Shown in pieces: positions 1-8,293 of a DNA stretch of 64,000 nucleotides. The notes beneath the pieces are model-generated. The model saw nothing but the letters and a program-made list of their open reading frames with translations, had not been told where the DNA came from and ran no database searches. The translations under genes were made by a program, and so were the position numbers. How positions within the stretch are numbered: position 1 is the first letter of the stretch; the number at the start of each line of letters is the position of its first letter. The DNA comes from JABMMZ01 sp040386935 (GTDB lineage Bacteria > Bacteroidota > Bacteroidia > NS11-12g > UBA955). The stretch is taken from contig JAZKEQ010000005.1 of assembly GCA_040386935.1 (NCBI GenBank), positions 1 to 64,000 on the forward strand, given 5' to 3'.

Positions 1-1184
1 ATTTTGCAAATGTTGCCAATTACTGGAAATTTTTCAGAGGAGAGGCAGAACAATTAAAGAATAATAAGGTGTTTGATATTAAGGCCAAACAGGAAGCAGC
101 ATTTGCTAAATGGTCGGCAGATAAACCTGAGTTTAAAGATGTACTAACTAACGTCAACAAAGCATTTGCGGCATATAAACCGTATGCAACACAAACAACT
201 TTTTACAGTGAGTGCATTCTTTCTCCTTATGCATCAAAAATTACCAATAATTGTATGTCATTAGAGGCTGCTATTGTTAAAGGTGATTCAGCTACAATTG
301 CGAAAGGTTCTAAAAGTGTTGAAGAATACCTGACCAAAATGCATTACGATCCTGAAATCGTGAGAGCTGACAAGCGCGTATTCGATAGCTCAATGTTGTA
401 CTATTACAACAATGTGCCGGCTGATTTACAGCCACAGTATTTCAAGGATATGATTGCTAAATACGATGCGTCAAATCCGGCAAATGCCATTAAGAAATAC
501 ACGGATTATTTATACTCAACCAGTATATTTACTGATAAAGGTACTGCTATTGCATGGGCAAAAAATCCACGTTTAGGTCTATTACAAAACGATCCAATGT
601 ACTTGCACATCAAAGCATTTAAAGATAATTACAATACCAACTTTAAACCGAAAGTAGATGAGTTTTCAGCTCAAATCACAGACTTAGGTCGTTTGTATAT
701 TAAAGGCTTAATGTTGATGAATCCTAAAACCAAGTATTACCCTGATGCTAATTCATCAATCAGAATGACCTACGGTCAGGTACAAACGTATATGAACTTC
801 CCATTGATTACTTACTTGGATGAAGTGATAGTAAAACACAATCTAAATAAAGATAATGTAGAGTTTGATATTCCAACCAAATTGGTTGATTTGTACAATG
901 CTAAAGATTTCGGTTCATACAAAGACAAAACAGGTAAATTACCTGTATGTTTCCTAACTAATAATGATATAACAGGCGGAAACAGCGGTAGTGGTATTTT
1001 GGATGCCCAAGGTCGCTTAATCGGACTGGCATTTGACGGAAACTGGGAAGCCATGAGCGGTAACATCAGCTATGATGCTGCCAAGCAAAGAACCATCTGT
1101 CTGGATGTGAGATATTTGCTATGGTTAATTGAAAAAGTAGGTGGTGCAACTAATATTATTGAAGAACTGAAATTGACTAACTAA
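1..1184 (+). CDS. S46 family serine dipeptidyl-peptidase (DPP7-like), 3' part
   Basis: This is the C-terminal part of a periplasmic S46 peptidase, which releases dipeptides from the N-terminus of oligopeptides. The frame is open from base 3 (ANYWKFFRGEAEQLK, typical of the family), so the real start lies before the window and the GTG at 69 is only an internal codon. The catalytic serine motif GGNSGS lies near base 980. It is followed by FDGNWEAMSG. Gly in the FDG position is what DPP7 enzymes (hydrophobic P1) have, whereas DPP11 enzymes have Arg there, so a DPP7-like preference is inferred. The C-terminus DVRYLLWLIEKVGG is also typical. A strong terminator follows at once, so this is the last gene of its unit. 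Confidence 0.93.
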   Translation, partial: FANVANYWKFFRGEAEQLKNNKVFDIKAKQEAAFAKWSADKPEFKDVLTNVNKAFAAYKPYATQTTFYSECILSPYASKITNNCMSLEAAIVKGDSATIAKGSKSVEEYLTKMHYDPEIVRADKRVFDSSMLYYYNNVPADLQPQYFKDMIAKYDASNPANAIKKYTDYLYSTSIFTDKGTAIAWAKNPRLGLLQNDPMYLHIKAFKDNYNTNFKPKVDEFSAQITDLGRLYIKGLMLMNPKTKYYPDANSSIRMTYGQVQTYMNFPLITYLDEVIVKHNLNKDNVEFDIPTKLVDLYNAKDFGSYKDKTGKLPVCFLTNNDITGGNSGSGILDAQGRLIGLAFDGNWEAMSGNISYDAAKQRTICLDVRYLLWLIEKVGGATNIIEELKLTN

Positions 1185-1208
1185 TATCATTTTTCGGTCA
1201 AAAAAATA

Positions 1209-1238
1209 CAAAACCCCGGTTGAAAAATCGGGGTTTTG
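1209..1238 (+). terminator. Rho-independent terminator after S46 peptidase
   Basis: A perfect 10-bp stem CAAAACCCCG / CGGGGTTTTG with a 10-nt loop starts 25 bases after the S46 stop codon and is followed by CTTTTAT. Confidence 0.85.
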
Positions 1239-1287
1239 CTTTTATAAGCATATAATTGCAGTAACAATATTTGTTGTAATAACATTA

Positions 1288-1668
1288 ATGAAGCGTAACC
1301 TGTTTATTTCACTTCCTGTTCTTCTGCTAGTCAGTTTCTTATTTGGATGTAAATCTGATAATGCAGAAGAATTATATCCGGCAAAAGTGGCCTGTGATAC
1401 TGCTAATCTGAATTACAACAGCATAAAACCCATACTTGTCAATAATTGTCTGGGTTCTTCCTGTCATAACTCTACAGATAAAGGCGGTGGATACATTTTG
1501 GAGGATTATGCCGGCACGTTAATAGCCGTTAATAACAATAACAAGCTATTGAGATCTATTAAGCATGATCAAGGAGTTAGTTTTATGCCAAAGGGCGCAG
1601 CTAAATTAAGTGATTGCGATATTGCAAAAATTGAAGCCTGGATTAAAAGGGGTAGCCCGGAAAACTAA
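1288..1668 (+). CDS. Lipoprotein with cytochrome c-like CX4CH haem motif
   Basis: This is a 126-aa exported lipoprotein with lipobox LFGC and Cys21 as the likely lipidated residue. The core NSIKPILVNNC..SSCH carries C54-x4-C59-H60, a spaced-out form of the CXXCH haem site. FMPKG (Met100) offers a possible distal ligand, and DIAKIEAWIKRG is the closing helix typical of small c-type cytochromes. CX4CH is known in some multihaem cytochromes such as Desulfovibrio c3, and similar NC-x3/4-CH domains occur in many Bacteroidota lipoproteins. It heads a four-gene unit whose spacings are 3, 3 and -4 nt. The role is probably periplasmic electron transfer, but haem binding is inferred. Confidence 0.72.
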   Translation: MKRNLFISLPVLLLVSFLFGCKSDNAEELYPAKVACDTANLNYNSIKPILVNNCLGSSCHNSTDKGGGYILEDYAGTLIAVNNNNKLLRSIKHDQGVSFMPKGAAKLSDCDIAKIEAWIKRGSPEN

Positions 1669-1671
1669 ACT

Positions 1672-2106
1672 ATGAAAAAAATTATTCTGATTATTATCAC
1701 TATAGGTATACTTGGTGCTGTCGGAGCGTATTTATATGTATTCAAATTTGCAGCAGGGCATGAAGACCCTTTGAAATCCAAGGATAAAGTGTATATCAAT
1801 GCACCTGAATTATACAAATACTTTACTGAGCACGAGGACAGTGCTAATGCCTTATATCTTTCAAAAGTGATCAGTGTTACCGGACAAATCACCAGTCTGG
1901 AATTAAATGAAAACCGCTATACAATTTATTTAGACAGCAAAGATAGCTCAGGAGCCATCAGCTGTGAGATGGATACTACCGAGAATGCCACAGTTCGCCA
2001 TATGACTGAAGGAACCAACGTTAATATTGTAGGATTCTGTAATGGCATCAATATTGATGTATCATTAGACAGATGCAAATTAGAAGGCGTCATTTTAAAG
2101 AATTAA
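1672..2106 (+). CDS. Membrane-anchored OB-fold protein (tRNA_anti-like)
   Basis: This 144-aa protein has one N-terminal membrane segment (about residues 3-24) and a periplasmic domain. The pattern VISVTGQITSLELNENRYTIYLDS...ISCEM...GTNVNIVGFCNGIN fits the OB-fold 'tRNA_anti-like' family. Despite the family name, these exported Bacteroidota members are not thought to act on tRNA; their ligand is unknown. It starts 3 nt after the haem lipoprotein and ends 3 nt before the YceI gene, so the three are almost surely co-transcribed. Fold assignment is by pattern only. Confidence 0.6.
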   Translation: MKKIILIIITIGILGAVGAYLYVFKFAAGHEDPLKSKDKVYINAPELYKYFTEHEDSANALYLSKVISVTGQITSLELNENRYTIYLDSKDSSGAISCEMDTTENATVRHMTEGTNVNIVGFCNGINIDVSLDRCKLEGVILKN

Positions 2107-2109
2107 CCG

Positions 2110-2655
2110 ATGAAAAAATTAAGTGTATTATTATTCGCAACCGTATTGACTTTAACTGTCAATGCCCAAAAGTATCAAACTAAAACAGGGAATATCAAGT
2201 TTTACTCTAAAACAGATAAAGAAACGATTAAAGCTGAAAACAGAAAAGTTGTCAGTGCTATAGATTCAACGACAGGGGCGCTTGAATTCTCTTTACTTAT
2301 GAAAGCATTCGATTTTACAAATGATGTGATGGAGCAACATTTTAACGAGAGTTATGCTGAAAGTGATAAATTTCCTAAAGCCACGTTTAAAGGTGCAATT
2401 TCTGACAGAAGCAAAGTGAATTTTTCAAAAGATGGCACTTATAAAGTGAATATTACCGGTAAACTAACCATCAAAGATGTTACTAAAGATATTACGACAA
2501 CCGCCACTATTGTCGTTAAGGGAGGTAAAATAACCGCTACATCACAGATTAAGATTAAGCCGAAAGACTACAATTTTAAAATTCCTGCTATTGCTGAAAA
2601 AAGCATTGCGGAAGAACTGACTGTTGACATTGCAATGACCTACACTAAAAAATGA
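2110..2655 (+). CDS. YceI-like family periplasmic protein
   Basis: This 181-aa protein has a signal peptide ending near NAQ (residue 20). It carries the YceI lipocalin-like pattern: an early strand (GNIKFYSKT), MEQHFNESYAESDKFPKATFKG in the middle, and GKLTIKDVTKDITTTATI near the C-terminus. YceI proteins bind isoprenoids or similar amphiphilic molecules, including quinone-like lipids, in a barrel. Its place after a haem-type lipoprotein makes a quinone or lipid link possible, but that is inference. The ATGA overlap (2652-2655) with the next gene indicates translational coupling. Confidence 0.85.
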   Translation: MKKLSVLLFATVLTLTVNAQKYQTKTGNIKFYSKTDKETIKAENRKVVSAIDSTTGALEFSLLMKAFDFTNDVMEQHFNESYAESDKFPKATFKGAISDRSKVNFSKDGTYKVNITGKLTIKDVTKDITTTATIVVKGGKITATSQIKIKPKDYNFKIPAIAEKSIAEELTVDIAMTYTKK

Positions 2656-3623
2656 GAAAAACCTGTTTAATCCTGTTATTACTCACATCTGCTAACTTAT
2701 TTGCTCAGATAGATACACCCGGTATCGTAATAGATACTGTTAAAATTCTTCCAACTGTCGTATCCGATATTCCTGGGCTAGTGGCAGATACAACACAGAA
2801 AGGCAGTTTATTAGATGGTTTGGAAACTGAGGATGAGCCAGACTTTGAACAAAATACTTTTAAAGGAACCAGGGTTATCAATTCTCAAAGTATAGAAATG
2901 CTAGGGAAAGCAAATATGGATTATCGCATCTCTCACCGTTTTGGAACATTGGACCAGGGTGCTTATGATTTATACGGTATGGACATCGCTTATCAGCGAA
3001 TGAGTTTTACATTTGGATTGACTGATTTATTGAATATAGAAATAGGCAGAAGTTCGTTTGAAAAAATGTATGATGGTACTATTAAATGGAAAGTAATGCG
3101 TCAGGCAAAAGGGGATAAAAAACGACCGTTAAGTATTGTATATGTTGGAAATATGGCGGTTAAAACACTTAAAAACACCAATCCCAGCTACGCACCTTAC
3201 TATTTTTCAAACAGGTTGTATTACACCCATCAGGTATTGATTGCCAGAAAATTCAATGAAAAATTATCAGTGCAGTTAATGCCGGGCATTGTTCATCGCA
3301 ATTTCATCGACTCATCAAAATACAAGAATACTGTTATCAATATTGGCGCTGCAGTAAGATATAAACTGACCCGCAAATTTGCCATTACCTCCGAATATTT
3401 TTACGTGTTACCTAATCAAATTTCATCATTTACCTATCACAACTCATTCTCAGTAGGATGTGATATCGAAACAGGTGGACACGTATTTCAGTTGCACTTT
3501 ACCAATAGTACTTCAATGAACGAAAAGGGATTTATAGCTGAAACAAGCAATAGTTGGATGAAAAATCAAATCCATTTTGGATTCAATATCTCCCGTGTGT
3601 TTTACATCGGTCGAAACGAGTAG
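2652..3623 (+). CDS. DUF5777-like outer-membrane beta-barrel protein
   Basis: This 323-aa protein has a signal peptide ending near FAQ (residue 19) and a proline- and acid-rich linker. A barrel-like domain follows, starting around TFKGTRVINSQSIEMLGKANMDYRISHRFG, with alternating aromatic strands to the C-terminus. This matches the Bacteroidota DUF5777 family as I know it. The YceI stop overlaps its start by 4 nt. It may be the outer-membrane component of the haem lipoprotein - OB-fold - YceI module. Its function is unknown. No clear terminator is visible in the 91 bp before the next gene. Confidence 0.7.
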   Translation: MRKTCLILLLLTSANLFAQIDTPGIVIDTVKILPTVVSDIPGLVADTTQKGSLLDGLETEDEPDFEQNTFKGTRVINSQSIEMLGKANMDYRISHRFGTLDQGAYDLYGMDIAYQRMSFTFGLTDLLNIEIGRSSFEKMYDGTIKWKVMRQAKGDKKRPLSIVYVGNMAVKTLKNTNPSYAPYYFSNRLYYTHQVLIARKFNEKLSVQLMPGIVHRNFIDSSKYKNTVINIGAAVRYKLTRKFAITSEYFYVLPNQISSFTYHNSFSVGCDIETGGHVFQLHFTNSTSMNEKGFIAETSNSWMKNQIHFGFNISRVFYIGRNE

Positions 3624-3701
3624 TATAAGGTTTGTGTGTAATTTAGTACAGCGCAGTTTGGGTGTTTAAAACAAAACAATAGTCTATAGCTTATTTCATA
3701 C

Positions 3702-3709
3702 TACTTTTG
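3702..3709 (+). promoter_or_regulatory. TAnnTTTG -7 element just before the OmpA-type gene
   Basis: TACTTTTG matches the Bacteroidota -7 consensus TAnnTTTG and ends only 5 nt before the ATG at 3715, so the transcript would be leaderless or nearly so. No good TTG lies at the usual -33 distance. Confidence 0.5.
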
Positions 3710-3714
3710 ATGGT

Positions 3715-4716
3715 ATGAAACATAAATCTTATAAAGCCCTAGCCATTTCTCTTTTATTGTGTGCCTGTGTGCCACAACGCAAACTTGATGAGCTTCAGGT
3801 AAAATATGATTCTTGTCAGAAATCTAAAACAGAATGCGACCAGAATCTTGTCAATTCCGCACAAAAACTAAGCGATTGCAATACCGAAAACAGTGCAATG
3901 AAAGCTAAAATAGTAGAGTTGCGCTCTGATTCATTGGAGTGTTTTACTGAACTGGAAAAAACCAAAAATTTGTATGCGCAATCAGAATCCTTGTCACAAA
4001 AGATAATCAACAATAATCGCTATGAGAATGAAAAATTATCAAATGATCTGAATGCCAAAAACGAAGCATTGAAACAAAAGGAACTTGAATTGAATGAGAA
4101 AGAGGCCAAGTTGATGGAATCACAAAATAAGAACCGCGATTTGAGTAGCAATTTAGCCCTTACAGCTGAAAATTTAAAGAAGAGAGAGGCCAGAGTGCTA
4201 GAACTAGAAAGAATTTTAAAAGCAAAAGACAGTGCAGTATTGGCATTGAAAGAGAAAATACAAAAGGCATTACTGGGTTTCCAAAATCAAGGTTTAACAG
4301 TAGAAACGCGCAATGGCAAGGTATATGTGAGTATGGAAGAAAAATTATTGTTTAAGTCAGGTAGTATTGCTGTTGATCCTAAAGGTGAAAGCGCTTTGTT
4401 AGAATTGGCAAAAGCATTGAATCAAAACAACGATGTAACAATCCTTGTTGAAGGTCATACGGACAATGTACCGATGAAAAGTCCTACGATCAAAGATAAT
4501 TTAGACCTCAGTGTTTTGCGCGCTACTTCTATCACAAGAATTCTTACAACCAAAGGCGCTGTAGATGCAAGACGTATCACATCAGCAGGTAGAGGCGAAT
4601 ACTTTCCCATCGATCCGGCTAATACCCCTGAAGCAAGAGCAAAGAACAGAAGAACAGAAATTATCCTGACACCAAAATTGGATGAATTGCTGAATATTCT
4701 TAACGGCAATAACTAA
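3715..4716 (+). CDS. OmpA-family lipoprotein with coiled coil
   Basis: This 333-aa protein anchors the outer membrane to peptidoglycan. It has a lipoprotein signal (LLLCAC, Cys18) and a long, strongly charged region (about residues 25-185) with coiled-coil heptads. The C-terminal OmpA domain (about 200-325) contains the LFKSGS strand, the peptidoglycan-binding pattern VEGHTDNVPM, and NRRTEIIL. The coiled coil resembles OmpA/MotB-like proteins that span the periplasm. There is no N-terminal barrel. rlmH follows 11 nt downstream, so read-through is likely. Confidence 0.88.
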   Translation: MKHKSYKALAISLLLCACVPQRKLDELQVKYDSCQKSKTECDQNLVNSAQKLSDCNTENSAMKAKIVELRSDSLECFTELEKTKNLYAQSESLSQKIINNNRYENEKLSNDLNAKNEALKQKELELNEKEAKLMESQNKNRDLSSNLALTAENLKKREARVLELERILKAKDSAVLALKEKIQKALLGFQNQGLTVETRNGKVYVSMEEKLLFKSGSIAVDPKGESALLELAKALNQNNDVTILVEGHTDNVPMKSPTIKDNLDLSVLRATSITRILTTKGAVDARRITSAGRGEYFPIDPANTPEARAKNRRTEIILTPKLDELLNILNGNN

Positions 4717-4727
4717 TACTGTTTGCT

Positions 4728-5195
4728 GTGTTATCCATTACCATTCTTTGTATCGGTAAAACCAATGAGGCTTACGTCAAACAGGGATTGGAAAAGTACA
4801 ACACACTGCTTTCTAAATACGCAAAGTTTGATATTGTAGAATTATCTGATGCTAAAAATGGCAACAAACTCCCTCCTGATAAATTAAAAGAGGTAGAAGC
4901 AGAATTGATTTTGAATGCTTTACCACCCAAGGCGATGGTATTGTTCATGGACGAGATTGGAAAGCAGTTTAATTCCAATCAATTTGCAATTTACTTAAAT
5001 AAAAAAATAACGGATGCCTCAAAACTGGTGTTTGTTATCGGAGGTTCGTATGGATTGCATGAGTCGGTTAAGGAAAAAGGGGAGAGCATTGCACTATCAG
5101 CCATGACCTTCAATCACCAAATGGTACGCCTGATATTAGCTGAGCAAATTTTCAGAGCATTTACAATCATTAAAAATACCGGTTACCACCATTAG
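4728..5195 (+). CDS. rlmH: 23S rRNA (pseudouridine1915-N3)-methyltransferase
   Basis: RlmH methylates pseudouridine 1915 in helix 69 of 23S rRNA using SAM. The 155-aa length equals the family norm. The SPOUT-class knot motif FVIGGSYGLHE (102-112) and the C-terminal HQMVRLILAEQIFRA...YHH (130-155) are present. No in-frame ATG lies near the start; the GTG at 4728 gives the expected N-terminus, LSITILCIGKT. It lies 11 nt after the OmpA-type gene. Confidence 0.96.
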   Translation: MLSITILCIGKTNEAYVKQGLEKYNTLLSKYAKFDIVELSDAKNGNKLPPDKLKEVEAELILNALPPKAMVLFMDEIGKQFNSNQFAIYLNKKITDASKLVFVIGGSYGLHESVKEKGESIALSAMTFNHQMVRLILAEQIFRAFTIIKNTGYHH

Positions 5196-5198
5196 TTA

Positions 5199-5228
5199 TT
5201 GTAACAGGGGATATTGGTATTACATTTG
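5199..5228 (+). promoter_or_regulatory. Bacteroidota promoter before the 5243 gene
   Basis: TTG (5199-5201) and TACATTTG (5221-5228) are 19 nt apart, a full match to the TTG-N17-20-TAnnTTTG consensus. The ATG follows 14 nt later. Confidence 0.65.
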
Positions 5229-5242
5229 TTTAATATTCTATT

Positions 5243-5731
5243 ATGAAACAATTTGTCACTTATTTTTTTATATTGCTGGGTATCATATCGCTTTCGGCTT
5301 CTCAAAAAAAAGCAGTTAAATGCGATTTTGTATTGATTTCTGCCCAGAAACAAACCAGCTATGGTGGTGTGGCAGGCAGTCCTGTTGTAACCCGTTATGT
5401 TGTAAAAATTAAGCCTCTCAGAAGTTTTAAATTTGTAGCTGACAGTGCTTATGCTGAAGAAAAAATAGATAAGTTTACTGTCCAGAAAAAAGATTTTTCG
5501 ACAGTTGATTCGCTATATATTAATAAAGGAAAGGTTATTACAATTGTATTTGATATTACTACTGCCACTGATTTTGGAAGTCTTGATTTTCCTAGTAAAT
5601 TTGAAAGTAGCCCTACGCGAAAAACACCGGTTACATCAGCTACCGGAATAGTAATCCGCTATAAAGGTGGTAAGCATCGCTATTTTGATATCAATAAAGT
5701 AACAGAAATGCCTGCTGTTTATGCACCTTAG
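5243..5731 (+). CDS. Exported protein of unknown function
   Basis: I do not recognise this 162-aa protein. It starts with a signal peptide (hydrophobic residues 4-20, cut near SAS-QKK). The mature part is lysine-rich and predicted all-beta: CDFVLISAQKQTSYGG, VTRYVVKIKPL, VITIVFDI and ATGIVIRYKGGKHRYFDI. There is one cysteine and no lipobox. It has its own promoter and is followed after 31 nt by the TIGR02757 gene. A small secreted beta-sandwich is the best description. Confidence 0.7.
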   Translation: MKQFVTYFFILLGIISLSASQKKAVKCDFVLISAQKQTSYGGVAGSPVVTRYVVKIKPLRSFKFVADSAYAEEKIDKFTVQKKDFSTVDSLYINKGKVITIVFDITTATDFGSLDFPSKFESSPTRKTPVTSATGIVIRYKGGKHRYFDINKVTEMPAVYAP

Positions 5732-5762
5732 TTTTTAATGTTGCCAAACTTATGTATTGCCT

Positions 5763-6530
5763 ATGAAATTAAAAGAGCAACTCGACTATTATTATAAGCA
5801 ATACAACCACCCCGGTTTTATAACCAATGATCCTGTACAGATTCCCCATCTGTTTACAACAAAGCAGGATATTGAGATTATGGGCTTTTTCGCAGCTATA
5901 TTGGCTTGGGGACAGCGCGTTACTATAATCAATAACTGTCATAAACTCATCAATATATTTAACAATGTACCTTACGATTTTATTAAAAATCATCAGCCAA
6001 ACGATTTGAAGAAAAGTCAGGGTTTTGTGCATCGCACTTTCAATGATACAGACCTACTTTCCATCATTGGGTTTCTTCAGGAAATATACAATCAATACGA
6101 TTCAATGGAACAGGCATTTACTGCACATCTTGGTTCACATGATGCCAATGTTGAAAAAGCCATTAATGGTTTTAGAATGCAATATGAACATTCTGAAAGC
6201 TATATCAAACGCACGGTAAAGCACATCGCTTATCCGGCAGGCGGAAGTGCGTGTAAGCGCATTAATATGTTTCTGAGGTGGATGGTAAGGAAAGATACCA
6301 ACGGGGTTGATTTTGGTCTGTGGCAAGCGATTAAACCCTCGCAATTAATTTGTCCTTTGGATATACATGTGCTAAATGTAGCCACCGGACTAGGGCTATT
6401 AAAAAATGCAAAAGGCGACTGGAAAACGGCTGTATTGCTAACTGAGAAATTAAAAGCATTTGATAAATCAGATCCTGTTAAATACGATTTTGCGCTCTTT
6501 GGTATGGGGGTAAATAAAGTGGGATATTAA
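5763..6530 (+). CDS. TIGR02757 family protein (DUF2400)
   Basis: This 255-aa protein belongs to a Bacteroidota-enriched family of unknown function. Typical blocks are seen: HLFTTKQDIEIMGFFAAILAWGQR near residue 30-50, PAGGSACKRINMFLRWMVRKD near 165, and the C-terminal CPLDIHVLNVATGLGL...YDFALFGMGVNK. The last block resembles helix-hairpin-helix DNA-glycosylase folds, so a nucleic-acid role is possible but unproven. The ATG at 5763 is preferred over the TTG two codons upstream. Confidence 0.88.
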   Translation: MKLKEQLDYYYKQYNHPGFITNDPVQIPHLFTTKQDIEIMGFFAAILAWGQRVTIINNCHKLINIFNNVPYDFIKNHQPNDLKKSQGFVHRTFNDTDLLSIIGFLQEIYNQYDSMEQAFTAHLGSHDANVEKAINGFRMQYEHSESYIKRTVKHIAYPAGGSACKRINMFLRWMVRKDTNGVDFGLWQAIKPSQLICPLDIHVLNVATGLGLLKNAKGDWKTAVLLTEKLKAFDKSDPVKYDFALFGMGVNKVGY

Positions 6531-6573
6531 ATGCAATTTTCTTTAGTTTGCATCACTAACAGTAAGCAAGCAA

Positions 6574-7419
6574 ATGATATTAGTAGCAGACAGCGGAAGT
6601 TCAAAATGCGATTGGGTATTAACAGATGGGCAACAGGCACCCATTGCCTTTAAAACAGCAGGATTGAATCCTAATTATGTTTCTGAAGTAGAAATTGTAA
6701 CAATCCTATCGCCCGTTTTTAAAACATTAGCAACTGATACCGTTACCCATTTATTTTTTTATGGCGCTGGATGCAGTACTGATGAAAGTAGAGATATCGT
6801 TAAAAATGCAATGGCCCGCCTTTTAAAAAATGCTGAGATTAAAATTTCTCATGATTTGGAAGGAAGTGCAATAGCCACCTGCGGCAACGATGAAGGAATT
6901 GCTTGTATATTAGGAACCGGAAGTAACGTTTGCCATTGGGACGGACATAAAATAAAGGAACAAATACCCGTTTTTGGCATGGGTTATATATTGGGTGACG
7001 ATGGCAGTGGGAGTCATCTTGGTAAAACTCTGTTACGCAAATTTTTATACAATGAATTGCCACAGGAACTCAGAAATGAATTGCTTCAAACAGGATTGAA
7101 TAAAGATGTCATCGTTGAGCATACTTATTTGAAACCTGGTGCCAATGTATTCATTGCAGGGTTTTCTGAATTTGTTGCAAAGCATATTGCCCATCCGTTT
7201 ATTAATGAAATGGTGATGGAATGTTTTGATACATTTTTCAAAACACATATTCTTAAATATTCCTACCAGTCTGTACCTGTCAACTTTGTGGGATCCATTG
7301 CTTATGTATTCAGTGATCAATTAAAGGCAGTTGCAAAAAACTATGGAGCTGAAATAAAAACCATAATCCGACAACCTATTGAAAGATTAGTGACCTACCA
7401 TTTAGTGAGCTTGCCTTAA
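6574..7419 (+). CDS. BadF/BadG/BcrA/BcrD-type ATPase (N-acetylglucosamine kinase-like)
   Basis: This 281-aa ASKHA-fold kinase resembles N-acetylglucosamine kinases. The N-terminal phosphate loop is ILVADSGSSKCDWVLTDG (2-19). The second phosphate-binding block IACILGTGSNVCHWDG sits near 110, and GMGYILGDDGSGSHLGK near 132 is the family's substrate-side block. It likely phosphorylates an amino sugar from peptidoglycan recycling or chitin-type polymers; the exact substrate cannot be read. TTAGTTTGC 21 nt before the ATG is a near match to the -7 promoter element. Confidence 0.88.
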   Translation: MILVADSGSSKCDWVLTDGQQAPIAFKTAGLNPNYVSEVEIVTILSPVFKTLATDTVTHLFFYGAGCSTDESRDIVKNAMARLLKNAEIKISHDLEGSAIATCGNDEGIACILGTGSNVCHWDGHKIKEQIPVFGMGYILGDDGSGSHLGKTLLRKFLYNELPQELRNELLQTGLNKDVIVEHTYLKPGANVFIAGFSEFVAKHIAHPFINEMVMECFDTFFKTHILKYSYQSVPVNFVGSIAYVFSDQLKAVAKNYGAEIKTIIRQPIERLVTYHLVSLP

Positions 7420-7519
7420 TTTTTGATAGTAAATTGATTTATTGAAACTTAAATTTTTAAAAAAAATCGAAATATTTCTTCATCATTCAATTATTCTATT
7501 ATATTGCACGCTTTAATTT

Positions 7520-8275
7520 ATGCAAGACAGACGATATATCTTAAGCGGAGCAGGTAGTGGAATTGGCAGAGCGATAGCAATAAAGCTGGCTAATGAAGGT
7601 GCAGGCATTATTCTTGCCGGTAGAAATGAACAGAAACTAGAGGAAACTTTAAAAATGTTGCCTAAAGGGAATCACCTGGTAGTAGCTACAGATATTCGTC
7701 AGAAAGACAATTGTCAGCAAGTTTCCAATATTTTAAGCGGTATGCATTTAGATGGCATCATTGCGAATGCAGGTGTGGGTGGTGAAAATCATTTTGGAGA
7801 AGACGACCGTTGGAATGAAATCATCGATACCAATTTGAGTGGTACTTATTGGTTTGTCAATTCGTTTTTGCCACAACTGAAAGAAAGCAAAAGCAAGCAA
7901 AAACATATTTTATTAACCTCTAGCGTATTAGCCCGTTTGGGTGTAAAACATTATTCGGCTTATTGCGCTTCAAAAGCAGGTTTATTAGGACTTATGCGCA
8001 GTTGGGCAATGGAGTTGGCTGAAGAAAATATTTTGGTGAATGCCATCAGTCCGGGTTGGGTAAATACCAATATGGCCAAAGAGGGCATGGAAGGAATTGC
8101 GAAAGGCTTCGGTATTGAACCTGAAGAGTTTCATAAATTAGCGATGCAAAGCGTACCATTGGGGCGAATGGCTGAACCCGAAGAGATAGCTGATTTGGTA
8201 CATTACCTTTTGAAACAATCTGCTATTACCGGACAGGTAATGGATATCAATTGCGGCAGTATCATGAGCAGCTAA
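7520..8275 (+). CDS. SDR family NAD(P)-dependent oxidoreductase
   Basis: This is a 251-aa classical short-chain dehydrogenase. It has the cofactor loop GAGSGIGR (10-17), NAG (83-85), catalytic Ser135/136, and Tyr148-CAS-Lys152. The C-terminal block LGRMAEPEEIADLVHYLL...GQVMDINCGSIMSS is typical of FabG-like enzymes. NLSG near 105-108 supplies the fourth catalytic residue (Asn). The substrate is not predictable. It converges on the DUF58 gene with only 18 nt between the stops. Confidence 0.9.
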   Translation: MQDRRYILSGAGSGIGRAIAIKLANEGAGIILAGRNEQKLEETLKMLPKGNHLVVATDIRQKDNCQQVSNILSGMHLDGIIANAGVGGENHFGEDDRWNEIIDTNLSGTYWFVNSFLPQLKESKSKQKHILLTSSVLARLGVKHYSAYCASKAGLLGLMRSWAMELAEENILVNAISPGWVNTNMAKEGMEGIAKGFGIEPEEFHKLAMQSVPLGRMAEPEEIADLVHYLLKQSAITGQVMDINCGSIMSS

Positions 8276-8293
8276 TTACAAATTGAATTAAGC

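Noticed and set aside
69..1184. Start of the first gene at the GTG at 69
   Set aside because: The frame is open and family-like from base 3, so the gene begins before the window.
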